Origin: Lutispora saccharofermentans
Lineage (GTDB): Bacteria; Bacillota; Clostridia; Lutisporales; Lutisporaceae
Direction: 5' to 3'
Assembly: GCF_024363565.1 (NCBI RefSeq)
Contig: NZ_JAJEKE010000020.1
Location: 1-64,000 of the forward strand
Length of the DNA stretch: 64,000 nt
The notes under the pieces: model-generated
What the model saw: only the letters and a program-made list of their open reading frames with translations
Databases searched by the model: none
Told to the model about the DNA's origin: nothing
Part shown: piece after piece, positions 35,083-44,489 of the stretch
How the letters are laid out: each line of letters begins with the position of its first letter
Numbering within the stretch: position 1 is the first letter of the stretch
Position numbers and translations under genes: made by a program

Positions 35083-36612
35083 CTAAAAAGACATCTCCCC
35101 AACTGAATTCTCTGCTGCTTTGATTATCCCACCGTTTATTATGAGGCTTTCACACTTGTTTATATCCTCATATAAGGGTCTGTCTTCTTTCAGCATCGGT
35201 ACTGATTTTCTTATGGTGTCATATACAGGTGATGTTCCTTTACCGAGACCTTTGCTCCCTCTTAAGTCTATTGCCTGACATGCGCACATTATTTCCATGG
35301 CTATTACTCTTCTCGCATTTTCCATTATGCTTCTTGCTTTTCTTGCTGCTATGGTCCCCATGGATACATGGTCTTCCTGGTTTGCTGATGACGGTATGCT
35401 GTCTACACTTGCAGGGTGTGCAAGTACTTTGTTTTCCGATACTAAGGATGCTGCAGAGTATTGTACTATCATAAATCCTGAGTTTAGTCCCCCATGTTTG
35501 ACTAAAAATGCGGGCAGTCCGCTTAAAGCCGGATTTACCAGTCTTTCAAGACGTCTTTCGGATATATCTGCAAGCTCTGATAGTGCTATTCCTAAAAAGT
35601 CAAAGCTTAATGCCATTGGCTGTCCGTGAAAGTTTCCTCCTGATATTCCTTCTAGTGTTTCCGGGAATATTATCGGATTGTCTGTTACTGAATTCATTTC
35701 TATTTCTACTTCTTTTTTTACATAGTTTATTGCATCTTTGCTCGCTCCGTGTACTTGTGGTGAGCATCTTAGCGAGTAAGCATCCTGTACTCTTATTTCT
35801 CCTTGTTTTGTTGTATTTTTGCTTCCTTCCAGCAGCTGCAGCAATATCCTTGCAGTGTCTGATTGTCCCTTATGGGGACGTACATCATGCACTCTATTAT
35901 CAAGAGCATTAGTTACTCCATTGTGTGCTTCGAAGCTCAATGCCACTGCTATGTCTGAAGCCTTTGCAAGGTTTATGGCGTCGTACAGTGCAAGGGCTCC
36001 TACCGAAGTCATGACTTGTGTTCCGTTTATCAATGCAAGTCCTTCCTTTGAGGTCAGTTCAATTACCGGTATTCCTGCTCTTTTCATGGCTTCTCCGCCG
36101 GGCAATATTTCTCCGTTGTATTCCGCTTCTCCAAGTCCTATCATAGGCAGAACCATGTGTGCTAATGGAGCCAGATCACCGCTTGCACCTAATGAGCCCT
36201 TTTCCGGTATTACAGGATGAACCTTTTTGTTAAGCATATCTATCATTGTTTGTATAGTTTCTAATTTTGCTCCTGAATACCCTTTCGCTAGATTATTAAT
36301 TCTTAATAGGATTATTCCCCTTACTATTTCTGTTTCAAATGGCTTTCCTGCTCCTACTGCATGTGTAATTATCAGATTTCTTTGCAAAAGCCTTGATTCT
36401 TCCTTAGTTATTGTTACATCGCTGAACTTTCCGAAGCCTGTAGTTATACCGTATACTACTGTTTCATTGCCCACAAAATAATCTACAACTTTTCTTGATT
36501 TTAATATTTTATCCTTTGCCATATCTGATAATTCTACCTGCTCATACTTTCTGCATACTCTTATAACTTCTTCTAATGTCAACGTGTTCCCAGTAATTAT
36601 TATTTTACTCAT
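35083..36612 (-). CDS. hutH: Histidine ammonia-lyase
   Basis: This enzyme turns L-histidine into urocanate and ammonia. The 509-residue protein has the Ala143-Ser144-Gly145 triad in SLGASGDLAPL that cyclises to the MIO electrophile, and Tyr in VYGITTGFGKF. The length and collinearity with HutH are full. GGAGG precedes the ATG. Other hut genes are not adjacent. A sigma-54 promoter lies 59 nt upstream and a PrpR-type activator gene directly before it, so histidine use here is under enhancer control. A tyrosine/phenylalanine ammonia-lyase is the alternative, but the overall match favours HutH. Confidence 0.92.
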   Translation of the reverse strand: MSKIIITGNTLTLEEVIRVCRKYEQVELSDMAKDKILKSRKVVDYFVGNETVVYGITTGFGKFSDVTITKEESRLLQRNLIITHAVGAGKPFETEIVRGIILLRINNLAKGYSGAKLETIQTMIDMLNKKVHPVIPEKGSLGASGDLAPLAHMVLPMIGLGEAEYNGEILPGGEAMKRAGIPVIELTSKEGLALINGTQVMTSVGALALYDAINLAKASDIAVALSFEAHNGVTNALDNRVHDVRPHKGQSDTARILLQLLEGSKNTTKQGEIRVQDAYSLRCSPQVHGASKDAINYVKKEVEIEMNSVTDNPIIFPETLEGISGGNFHGQPMALSFDFLGIALSELADISERRLERLVNPALSGLPAFLVKHGGLNSGFMIVQYSAASLVSENKVLAHPASVDSIPSSANQEDHVSMGTIAARKARSIMENARRVIAMEIMCACQAIDLRGSKGLGKGTSPVYDTIRKSVPMLKEDRPLYEDINKCESLIINGGIIKAAENSVGEMSF

Positions 36613-36670
36613 TTAAGAACCTCCATTAATTATTAAAATTAGCATTAATGTTATATTTTATTTATATAAA

Positions 36671-36686
36671 TGCAAAATCCATGCCA
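36671..36686 (-). promoter_or_regulatory. Sigma-54 promoter of hutH
   Basis: The minus strand reads TGGCATG-GATT-TTGCA, a full -24/-12 match, 59 nt upstream of the hutH start and 45 nt downstream of the activator gene. Confidence 0.9.
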
Positions 36687-36730
36687 ACTTCATAGATAGT
36701 TTGTGGAAAACTTTATGATAAAAAGATGTG

Positions 36731-38812
36731 TTATTGAATATGATCATCATCTGCTTCATTATTTCTTATAGCTTTAAGAGCCTTTAGTCCAAAATCTGTT
36801 ATTTCCGTACCTCCTCTTCCTCTGGAAACTTCTACTACTCTATATAGCTTTAAATCCAAAATTATATTCCTTATTTCTTGTTCAGTCAAATAGATATTTT
36901 TCTCCGCAGCAATTTTCGATATACTTCTTCTTCCAAGGCGGTATTTGTTCATAAAGCTTTTTTCTAATTCTTCCATTATAAATAAATACTTGGATTCGTT
37001 TCCCCAAATGCTTCTTCTGAAGCTTTGTAATAAATGCTTTTCAGAATCGTTCAAAAATGTAATAACAGTATGTTCCGGCAAGAATGAATTAATATCAGTT
37101 GAATTTATTTGTCTTTTACCAATATACATTAACCGTTCGACAAAATTTCTTAACTCTCTTACATTTCCTTCCCAATCATATTTATATATTTTATTTAACA
37201 CCTCATCCGTCAGTTGGAAATCCGCATTCATCTGCTTTTTAAGGAATTGGATAAGCATAGGGATATCTTCCTTTCTATGACGCAAAGGGGGTATATTAAG
37301 CGGTAGAACATTCAATCTGTAATATAAATCCTTTCTGAACTTTTTCTCCTTAACAAGTTCTTTCAGGTCATTGTTCGTTGCAGCTATGATTCTGACATCA
37401 ACACTTATTACATTATCTCCCCCTATTCTTACCACTTCTTTTTCCTGTAGAACTCTAAGAAGCCTTGACTGAAGACTTAAAGCCAGTTCGCTTATTTCAT
37501 CAAGAAACAAAGTACCTTGATGTGCTAACTCAAAATAACCTAACTTTCCTCCTTTTTTTGCACCGGTAAATGCACCTTCATTATATCCAAACAGTTCACT
37601 TTCTAGCAAGTTTTCCGGAATCGCTCCGCAATTTACTGCAATAAATTGATAATCCTTTCTTTTAGAACTGTTATGGATGGCTTGGGCAAATAGTTCCTTG
37701 CCTGTTCCGCTTTCACCGCAAATCAGTATAGAAGAGTCTGAAAGAGCCATTTTTTCGGCTGTTTCTTTAGCATAATTTATTGCAGAGCTTTGTCCAATAA
37801 TATCGCAAAAATTATATTTTGCTTTATGTCCTTTAGCAAGTATTTGCTTTCTGAGATTATGTTGTTGCTTTTCAGTATCTGTAAATTCTTTTATCAGAAC
37901 TATACAGCTTTTAATGTTGTCTATGTTAATAATCGGATAAATAGATAAAACAATATAATTTCCTTTATACTTAATCACTCTTCTTTTAACAGGCTTTCTT
38001 GTCTTCATTACTTCTGTAAATGATAAATCACCAATAATTTCTTCGTAATATTTCCCTATAGCATTTTCCTTTATTGTCCCTATGATCTTTTCTGCAGCAT
38101 CATTTAAAAAACATATTACTCCATTAGAGTTCAACCCGATTATTCCCTCATCTAAAATTTGCAGCATCAAATCTAATTGTTTCTCAAGTACATTCGTTTT
38201 TCCAAGAAGACTTTCTATCCCATAGCTATTTTCAACCAAACTTTCAAAGTAATTCACAAAGTCGTAAGTTTGAAGCAGGTAATCCAACCCCAGTTTTATT
38301 GCAATATCAACTATAGTTTTTACAGATAAAACTCTATGCCCCAAATCAATTATTTCACTGATATTCTTAGGTACAAGCTTCGCTTCTCCCGGTGTAACCG
38401 CTATATTGACATCCGGTGCTATTTCTTTGCCAGGGTAATAAGGTACAAAATCTATGTGAGCAACACCATATTGATATATTAATGCAATAGTGTCTATTGC
38501 CATTTCAGCATTAATGTTGACCAACAGTACCTTTGTATTTTCCGGGATACTCATGATTTTTTCCAGTGCATGTTTTTTTAAAGTAATATCTGCAATTATA
38601 ATATCACCGCAATTGCTGACCTGCCTTTTTACCTCTTCATATATTGAATGTGTAGATACTAAAACTATATCGGCATTAATATTCGAAATGCTCCTATCTT
38701 CAACGGAGTAAAGCTCAATATCAACATTATCCTTAAATAAGGCTTTTAATTGTTCACAGTAATACTGTGTGCTTTTCCGTTCATGAGCTGCAATGGCAAT
38801 TCTCTTATTCAT
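36731..38812 (-). CDS. Sigma-54 activator with PrpR-N sensor and non-Fis C-terminus
   Basis: This 693-residue protein has an N-terminal PrpR_N/propionate-sensor-type domain (IAIAAHERKSTQYYCEQLK to about 195), a PAS domain (about 215-310), and an AAA+ domain with GESGTGKE, contact loop GAFTGA and FRKDLYYRLN. The usual Fis-type helix-turn-helix is absent. Instead the last 100 residues look like a winged helix (GRRSISKIAAEKNIYLTEQE, then a wing with SRGRGGTEITDFG). AGAGGT precedes the ATG. hutH follows with a -24/-12 promoter and is the likely target. PrpR_N domains bind small organic acids or amino-acid-like ligands in other proteins. Confidence 0.9.
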   Translation of the reverse strand: MNKRIAIAAHERKSTQYYCEQLKALFKDNVDIELYSVEDRSISNINADIVLVSTHSIYEEVKRQVSNCGDIIIADITLKKHALEKIMSIPENTKVLLVNINAEMAIDTIALIYQYGVAHIDFVPYYPGKEIAPDVNIAVTPGEAKLVPKNISEIIDLGHRVLSVKTIVDIAIKLGLDYLLQTYDFVNYFESLVENSYGIESLLGKTNVLEKQLDLMLQILDEGIIGLNSNGVICFLNDAAEKIIGTIKENAIGKYYEEIIGDLSFTEVMKTRKPVKRRVIKYKGNYIVLSIYPIINIDNIKSCIVLIKEFTDTEKQQHNLRKQILAKGHKAKYNFCDIIGQSSAINYAKETAEKMALSDSSILICGESGTGKELFAQAIHNSSKRKDYQFIAVNCGAIPENLLESELFGYNEGAFTGAKKGGKLGYFELAHQGTLFLDEISELALSLQSRLLRVLQEKEVVRIGGDNVISVDVRIIAATNNDLKELVKEKKFRKDLYYRLNVLPLNIPPLRHRKEDIPMLIQFLKKQMNADFQLTDEVLNKIYKYDWEGNVRELRNFVERLMYIGKRQINSTDINSFLPEHTVITFLNDSEKHLLQSFRRSIWGNESKYLFIMEELEKSFMNKYRLGRRSISKIAAEKNIYLTEQEIRNIILDLKLYRVVEVSRGRGGTEITDFGLKALKAIRNNEADDDHIQ

Positions 38813-38958
38813 ATTAAAACCTCTTTCAACCTTAAAGTTTATTGCTTTTAGTACAATCTGAGCTTTTAAATCAAAATAATATGTTTTTATTTACAGTTAT
38901 TATACATATTTAAAAATTCCTATGCAAATAAACTTGCCTTAATGCAAAGCATAAACTA

Positions 38959-39024
38959 CTTCACGTATCTTTGCAAAGGGGCTTTTCAAGTTATTATTAA
39001 CCCTTTGCACCCCTTTCCGAGATA
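38959..39024. repeat. TGCAAAGGG / CCCTTTGCA element, left copy
   Basis: TGCAAAGGG (38972-38980) and CCCTTTGCA (39001-39009) are inverted around 20 bases, inside a 65-bp block also present in the same orientation at 50023-50090. It lies about 150 bases upstream of the PrpR-type regulator gene. It may be that regulator's binding site or the scar of a duplication. Confidence 0.7.
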
Positions 39025-39032
39025 AGCGAGAT

Positions 39033-39094
39033 AAGTGCCAGGCACGACGTTTAGACGGTTATTCACTTTTAAACGTCGTGCCTGGCACCTATTC
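39033..39094. mobile_element. MITE made of the two ends of the RAYT element
   Basis: The left part AAGTGCCAGGCACGACGTTT plus AGACGGTTATTCACTTTTA equals the left end of the 49259-50010 element, and the right part TAAACGTCGTGCCTGGCAC plus CTATTC equals its right end. The two are directly fused, giving a 19-bp inverted hairpin element without a gene. It would be mobilised in trans. Confidence 0.85.
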
Positions 39095-39103
39095 TTTCTT
39101 TTA

Positions 39104-40486
39104 TCATAGTTTAATTAATTCCTCTATTGTCTTAGTATATATTTCTACTAGTTCTAGTAATCTGTCAATAGATATAAACTCATTAGGTCCATGAGCTAAT
39201 TCTTCTTCATTTGGAAATACAGGTCCAAAAGCAACACAATTCTCAAAAGCCTTTGCATAAGTTCCTCCTCCAATAATTAGAGGTTCTGAGACATTATCAC
39301 CCGTATGACTAGAATATACGGACATTAAAGTTTTTATCAATTTAGAATTTTTATCAATATAAATTGGAGTAAAGTGTTCAAATTCGGAGTAATTATATCC
39401 TAGCTTAATTGAACTCTCTTTTAGCTTTTTATAAATGTCATCATAATTATAAGATATTGGGTATCTTATGTCATATGTCAATTTAATCTTATTATCTGTA
39501 AACTCAATTTTCCCTAAATTAAAAGTAAGTTTTCCTGAAATATCATCAGACATATCTCCAAAAATTAAATTGCCATTATAATCAAATCCAATGGTATCAG
39601 AATAGCAATTGATGAAATTGCCTAATTCGTCATCAAAATCGGTAATCTCCATTAAAAATCTTAACAAATTACTTATAGCATTTTCTCCAAGTTCAGGTTG
39701 ACTTGAATGTGAAGACTTACCTGTGCTTATTAATTCAATCTCATTATCCTCAATATTATAACTTATATTTTTATAGTTATGAATCTTTTCTTCTATATTT
39801 CTTATTGTTGTCTCCGTATTATATAATATTGCTTTACAATCACTAGGAACAACATTTGCTGATATGCCACCTTTAATATTCTTTATATACTTACTTTGTT
39901 CATTGAACTCTTTTTCTAAATGGAAACCCAAGATTCCTTTCTCACCATGTATTACTGGGAAATTGGCATCTGGTGTAAATGAATATGAAGGAATCTCTTC
40001 TTCTTTAACATAGTGTTTTATTCCTTTCCAACCTGTTTCCTCATTGGTACCAAATATAATTCTAACACGTTTGTTAATATTTATATTTGATTCTTTTAAT
40101 AGATATAATGCATACATACAAGCTAATAGTGGACCTTTATCATCAATGGTTCCTCTTCCATATATCTTTCCGTCGTGCATTTGTGCTTCAAATGGTGGAT
40201 ATTTCCATCCATTTGAAGCTTCTACTACATCGATATGCCCAAGAATTCCTATCAATTCTTCACCAATACCATATTCACAATATCCAACATAATTGTCAAG
40301 ATTCTTACTTCTAAATCCCAGTTTGTTTGATAAATTTAACATATAATTTAATGCATCATTAACATTTTTCCCAAATGGCATATCTTTTTCAAGATTAGAC
40401 TCTATACTCTCAATTCTAACAAATTCACATAAATTTTTAACAATATCATTTTTATAACAATTTATTTTTTCTTTTAAATCTCCCAT
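39104..40486 (-). CDS. M20-family dipeptidase (PepV-like)
   Basis: This zinc dipeptidase of about 460 residues has first-ligand motif GILGHIDVV, bridging aspartate GRGTIDDKGPL, general-base glutamates GTNEETGWKG, TPDANFPVIHGEKG and a late GGGTYAKAFENCVAFG, the PepV/CarB plan. The ATG at 40486 is preferred because AGAAGG lies 9 nt upstream; an in-frame ATG at 40495 abuts it. It is 22 nt downstream of an NCS1 permease gene. In this setting it may cleave a dipeptide or N-substituted amino acid released by the pathway. Confidence 0.9.
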   Translation of the reverse strand: MGDLKEKINCYKNDIVKNLCEFVRIESIESNLEKDMPFGKNVNDALNYMLNLSNKLGFRSKNLDNYVGYCEYGIGEELIGILGHIDVVEASNGWKYPPFEAQMHDGKIYGRGTIDDKGPLLACMYALYLLKESNININKRVRIIFGTNEETGWKGIKHYVKEEEIPSYSFTPDANFPVIHGEKGILGFHLEKEFNEQSKYIKNIKGGISANVVPSDCKAILYNTETTIRNIEEKIHNYKNISYNIEDNEIELISTGKSSHSSQPELGENAISNLLRFLMEITDFDDELGNFINCYSDTIGFDYNGNLIFGDMSDDISGKLTFNLGKIEFTDNKIKLTYDIRYPISYNYDDIYKKLKESSIKLGYNYSEFEHFTPIYIDKNSKLIKTLMSVYSSHTGDNVSEPLIIGGGTYAKAFENCVAFGPVFPNEEELAHGPNEFISIDRLLELVEIYTKTIEELIKL

Positions 40487-40508
40487 TATTATCATCCTTC
40501 TATTTTTA

Positions 40509-41822
40509 CTATTGTACTGCTGTTATTTGTCTTCTATATTTTATTTTCATAATGATTAAATACAATACTAATGAAAGAATCATAGTTGCAACAACACTTG
40601 GTAATCCTAACGGACTTTGGATATATCCAAAATCTAATCCAGCTTCAAAGATTCCGCCTACTATCCAAGTTATGATAGCAGCATTATTAGCCTTTTCATT
40701 ATGCTTTAAAGATAATCCTCTTTCAAGATTGAACTTTGGTAATACAAAGAAGTCAGAAATAGTTATACCTAGTATTGGGACTAAAAAGGATCCCATCAAA
40801 AGCATCATATTAGTATACATTCCTAAATTAATTAAAGAAGCTAATCCAGATGCTCCAACTCCTAACCCGATTGCCAATTTCCATCTTTTAACTTTAGGGA
40901 ATATTTCTGATAGAGCTAGAGAAGCGGAGTATAATGCGTTATCATTACTTGTCCATGCTCCCAATATAATCATTAATAGTCCCCAAAAACCTCCTATTGA
41001 CATCATAACAGTAGGAAAATCGGATGAGCCAACAAAAAGCCCTAGAAAAATAGCCGTTATTGGTTGAATTATAGCCAGAGGCATTCCTATCAGATATAAG
41101 CCTTTAAAATTGTCACTAGTTTTTCTCGAAAAACGCATTACATCTGGTGCATTTACTGCTCCTGCTGCCATAGCACCTACTAAAATTGAGATTCCAGTAG
41201 CTAAATTCATACTCTCACCCAAAGGAGCTCTAGATATAACTTCAGAAAGAACAATATGCTCATGTAAAAAAACTCTAACTGTGCTTACAACCATAAATAA
41301 AAACGTATATATTACAGTTGGCGTACTTAGCATTTCTATGCCTTTATATCCAACAGTTGCAGTTATCATCATTATTACACCTAAAATAAAACTAATTACG
41401 TTAACATTTCCTTTTCCTAATATTATGACAACGCTTTCCGATAATGCTCTTACATTTATAGCATACCATCCAAAATTAACTATAAATGAAATAATTGAAA
41501 CAACGTGCGACCCATTTAAACCAAAACTTTGCTTTGCAACTATATATGTTGATAATCCAGTTTCTGTCCCTATACTCCCTTGTAACGCTGTCAAAGCTAT
41601 GAAAATTACAAACCCTGTAAATAGTGCAATTAAACTATTTTTAAATGAAAGTCCCCCTATAATAGCTAATCCATCAAGTATTGCCGCCATACTTATATAA
41701 ATACCTGTCCAAACCATTGCAATTGATTGCCAAGGTTTTCTGGCAGCTTGTGGAACGGGTTCTCTAGGGTAATCTTCTCCTCTATCTAAAAAATCTGTTA
41801 AGTTATCTATAAAATTACTCAT
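40509..41822 (-). CDS. NCS1-family cytosine/purine permease-like transporter
   Basis: This 437-residue protein has 12 membrane helices with the NCS1 signature region AARKPWQSIAMVWTGIYISM near residue 25 and NAPDVMRFSRKTSDNFKG in the middle, as in CodB-like permeases. These carry cytosine, purines, allantoin or hydantoins with a cation. GGGAGG precedes the ATG. It lies between the aminopeptidase-like and dipeptidase genes downstream of a PucR-type regulator. The presence of an Asp/Glu/hydantoin-racemase-like gene nearby makes a hydantoin or related ring compound a reasonable guess. Confidence 0.9.
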   Translation of the reverse strand: MSNFIDNLTDFLDRGEDYPREPVPQAARKPWQSIAMVWTGIYISMAAILDGLAIIGGLSFKNSLIALFTGFVIFIALTALQGSIGTETGLSTYIVAKQSFGLNGSHVVSIISFIVNFGWYAINVRALSESVVIILGKGNVNVISFILGVIMMITATVGYKGIEMLSTPTVIYTFLFMVVSTVRVFLHEHIVLSEVISRAPLGESMNLATGISILVGAMAAGAVNAPDVMRFSRKTSDNFKGLYLIGMPLAIIQPITAIFLGLFVGSSDFPTVMMSIGGFWGLLMIILGAWTSNDNALYSASLALSEIFPKVKRWKLAIGLGVGASGLASLINLGMYTNMMLLMGSFLVPILGITISDFFVLPKFNLERGLSLKHNEKANNAAIITWIVGGIFEAGLDFGYIQSPLGLPSVVATMILSLVLYLIIMKIKYRRQITAVQ

Positions 41823-41871
41823 AAATATAATACCTCCCAGTACAATATTGACATCTTATAAAACAGGAGTT

Positions 41872-41908
41872 AGTAAAGTAGGAAGATTTAATTCAATCCT
41901 ACTTTACT
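41872..41908 (-). terminator. 12-bp inverted repeat between peptidase and permease genes
   Basis: AGTAAAGTAGGA and TCCTACTTTACT pair perfectly around 13 bases. No long T-run follows, so it may be a partial terminator or processing site that sets the ratio of the two products. Confidence 0.5.
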
Positions 41909-41935
41909 CGTGTTAACAATCAACTAATTTATCTA

Positions 41936-42979
41936 CTATTTTCCAAGTGCATGAGCTAATACCATTAGCTCTTCATCAATAATTTTCCCTTCATTCAAGA
42001 TTTGTTTCCCATCTAACCAAACACTTGAATTTAAACAAATACCATCACAATGTGATTTTGCAGGTATTCCTTCTGGTGGTGCATCCATTGGACTTAAATA
42101 GCCAAATCCCCACTGAGTACAACCCCATACACGTTCATCCTCAACAATATTTCCTGTTAGTTTCACATTTGGTCCAAAGCCATAACTTATATGGACAGGT
42201 CTAAACATGTTAGGATCATCAAAGTTTTCTATCCAACTTTTAAATTCTTCAGCTTGTCTACCACCTTTAAACCCTACTGCTACACCATCTTTTATTTCTA
42301 CATGAACTGGTTCACTTAATAATCCACATGGCGGTGTTAGGGAACCATCAAATACAATTGTTCCATTAATAGTTTCAAATTTAGGGAACCAGCAAATTTG
42401 TCCTGGAAGGAAAGCCATCCCTGGTACTGAAGCATCCCCTACATCACAATAAATTTTTCTAGAAGGCTCGTTTTCAAATTCAATTTGAGTTCCTGCAGGT
42501 GTTGTTACCTTTACATTTTTTGCTTTATGTGTCATTTCAGTAACCCTAGACATAAATACTCTTAGCTTATCTATGTCTGTTTTTCCTATAATTCTAATAA
42601 GTAAATCTTCATCCATTCCTACAAGGTTTAAATATCTAAGCTTCTTATTATTCGCCATTGCATTTTCAAAAGGTGTGGAATATAATAACCATTGATTGTT
42701 AAATTCTACCCAAGCATCTGCATTACATAAAGCTGCACTTAAAGCTTCAACAGGTAACATTGGATCCGCTGCTTTCCCAACTCCATTAGGTGTCGCAGTC
42801 CATATTACCATGGGTTTAGCACCGCAGCTATAAGCACTTCTAGCTGCTGCGTTTACAACGTTTTCATTTGATTCTGTATCAGCAGTAATTATGATAGTTT
42901 CTCCTTCTTTTAACTTAAACATATCTCCCATTAGTATATCTGTAGCTTTACCTAGTTCAAATTCATATAATTTTGTCAT
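41936..42979 (-). CDS. Aminopeptidase T/NicX-like metalloprotein (COG2309 family)
   Basis: This 347-residue cytosolic protein belongs to the family that includes M29-like leucyl aminopeptidases and 2,5-dihydroxypyridine dioxygenase NicX. It has the C-terminal metal-ligand region AKSHCDGICLNSSVWLDGKQ (His and Asp) and an acidic central segment. GGAGG precedes the ATG. An oxygenase role is unlikely in an anaerobe. It is the first structural gene after the PucR-type regulator and is followed by the NCS1 permease, so a hydrolase acting on the imported compound is inferred. Confidence 0.72.
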   Translation of the reverse strand: MTKLYEFELGKATDILMGDMFKLKEGETIIITADTESNENVVNAAARSAYSCGAKPMVIWTATPNGVGKAADPMLPVEALSAALCNADAWVEFNNQWLLYSTPFENAMANNKKLRYLNLVGMDEDLLIRIIGKTDIDKLRVFMSRVTEMTHKAKNVKVTTPAGTQIEFENEPSRKIYCDVGDASVPGMAFLPGQICWFPKFETINGTIVFDGSLTPPCGLLSEPVHVEIKDGVAVGFKGGRQAEEFKSWIENFDDPNMFRPVHISYGFGPNVKLTGNIVEDERVWGCTQWGFGYLSPMDAPPEGIPAKSHCDGICLNSSVWLDGKQILNEGKIIDEELMVLAHALGK

Positions 42980-43130
42980 ACTTTTTCCTCCTAATTGTAA
43001 TCTTAAACGTTTTCTATGGAACTTATATTAAGATATCCTGAAATTATCATAACATTTAGAAGAAATTAATTATTTGTAAAATTTATAATTAGGAAGTTAT
43101 AATTTTATTATTATTACACTACTCTTGAAA

Positions 43131-44270
43131 CTATTTATCAGATGAAAGCTTGTACATCTTTTCAATAAGGCATATACATTCTAAAAATTCTAAATTTCGC
43201 TCTTCTAAACTTAAGATTGATTTAGCTTTTTGAATTCTATATCTAACAGTATTTTCATGTTGAAATAGTGCTTTTGAAGTTTTTCTATAATCGCCATCAC
43301 ATTCTACATATGTAATTAAAGTATCCAAAATATTTGTATTGTATTTTTCATCATATTCAATAATAGGACCTATAAGTTCTGAAAATATTGATTTATACTC
43401 TACTGTATCCTTTATTAAATATAGTATCTTATATAGACTAAGCTTATTATAATAAACAATATGCGTATTGGTTGAATTTGAAAAATCCCATGATGTGATT
43501 GATTGTCTAAAAGCATCCTTTAATGATTCTATTTCATTGAAAATCCCACTAATACCAATATGTACTTCATTATGATAACCTTTAATATTGTCAATAATGT
43601 CATTTAATTGCTCATATTTTTTATCATCAGATGTTTCCACAATAAGAAAAAATCCTAATTTATACCTTATAAATAATTTTTTGCTATTTTTGTTTATCAT
43701 AGTTCTAAATATCTCTCGTTTATTATTACTTTTAAATGTATCGGAGGAATATAATACATAATACTTTTTAAAATTATATTCTAATATTGATTTTGATACA
43801 TTAATAGCTTCAAGATTATTTAGTTTATCATGAATCAAACTATCAATTTTCATCTCCATAATTTGATCATATTGGTCTACCATTATTAATTTAGTGATTT
43901 GATTGATGATGTCTGCATAAGGTGTTTCGCGGTCTACAATAAAAATAACAAAATCATTTGCATCTGCATATTTAATGATATCCTTTGGTAATATGGTAAA
44001 GTATTCATCAATAACACATATCCCCACAGCACCATACCGAATGTAGAATTTAATATTATTCGATAACTCATCAAGATTGTCTTTAAATATGTATAAACTA
44101 CCAATAAAAAAATCACCAGGTAATATTACTCTCTCTCCCATTCCATCTGTTCTAATAGGACAATCGGTAAAGCTTACCCTATTTATTTTTCTACTTAATC
44201 CATTTTTACCTGCAATAATTGTTGCATTCTCAAATATTGATAACCCTAAAATTGACCTTACATCCTGCAT
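43131..44270 (-). CDS. PucR-family transcriptional regulator
   Basis: This 379-residue regulator has an N-terminal PucR domain (MQDVRSILGLSIFENATIIA, then DFFIGSLYIFKDNLDEL) and a C-terminal PucR/CdaR helix-turn-helix (YVECDGDYRKTSKALFQHEN, TVRYRIQKAKSIL). Members control purine, allantoin, proline and similar catabolic genes. GAGGGTG precedes the ATG. It is encoded 151 nt upstream of the aminopeptidase-like gene on the same strand and would control the cluster at 39104-42979, perhaps also the racemase gene at 46177. Confidence 0.9.
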   Translation of the reverse strand: MQDVRSILGLSIFENATIIAGKNGLSRKINRVSFTDCPIRTDGMGERVILPGDFFIGSLYIFKDNLDELSNNIKFYIRYGAVGICVIDEYFTILPKDIIKYADANDFVIFIVDRETPYADIINQITKLIMVDQYDQIMEMKIDSLIHDKLNNLEAINVSKSILEYNFKKYYVLYSSDTFKSNNKREIFRTMINKNSKKLFIRYKLGFFLIVETSDDKKYEQLNDIIDNIKGYHNEVHIGISGIFNEIESLKDAFRQSITSWDFSNSTNTHIVYYNKLSLYKILYLIKDTVEYKSIFSELIGPIIEYDEKYNTNILDTLITYVECDGDYRKTSKALFQHENTVRYRIQKAKSILSLEERNLEFLECICLIEKMYKLSSDK

Positions 44271-44489
44271 AAAATCACCCTCAATACATAAATTAATTTC
44301 TCTTAAACTATATCATAATTATTGTTTTTGTCTAAATTGCAAGTTACCGTTTAAGTATACATTTTAAATTTATACAATATTTTCATCTAATAATTATAAT
44401 TTTTATAAATTTTATTGATAACTTTTATATAAAATGTATTTATAAAGATTGATTGTACCGCAATAAAATAAAATTTATAATAAACTGAA
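44271..44489. other. AT-rich intergenic stretch
   Basis: Between the PucR-type gene and the IS1182-type element. It probably holds the regulator's promoter; no specific signal was recognised. Confidence 0.4.

Noticed and set aside
38490..41700. Long plus-strand open frames opposite the activator and permease genes
   Set aside because: They mirror strongly supported minus-strand genes and have no ribosome sites or family motifs.
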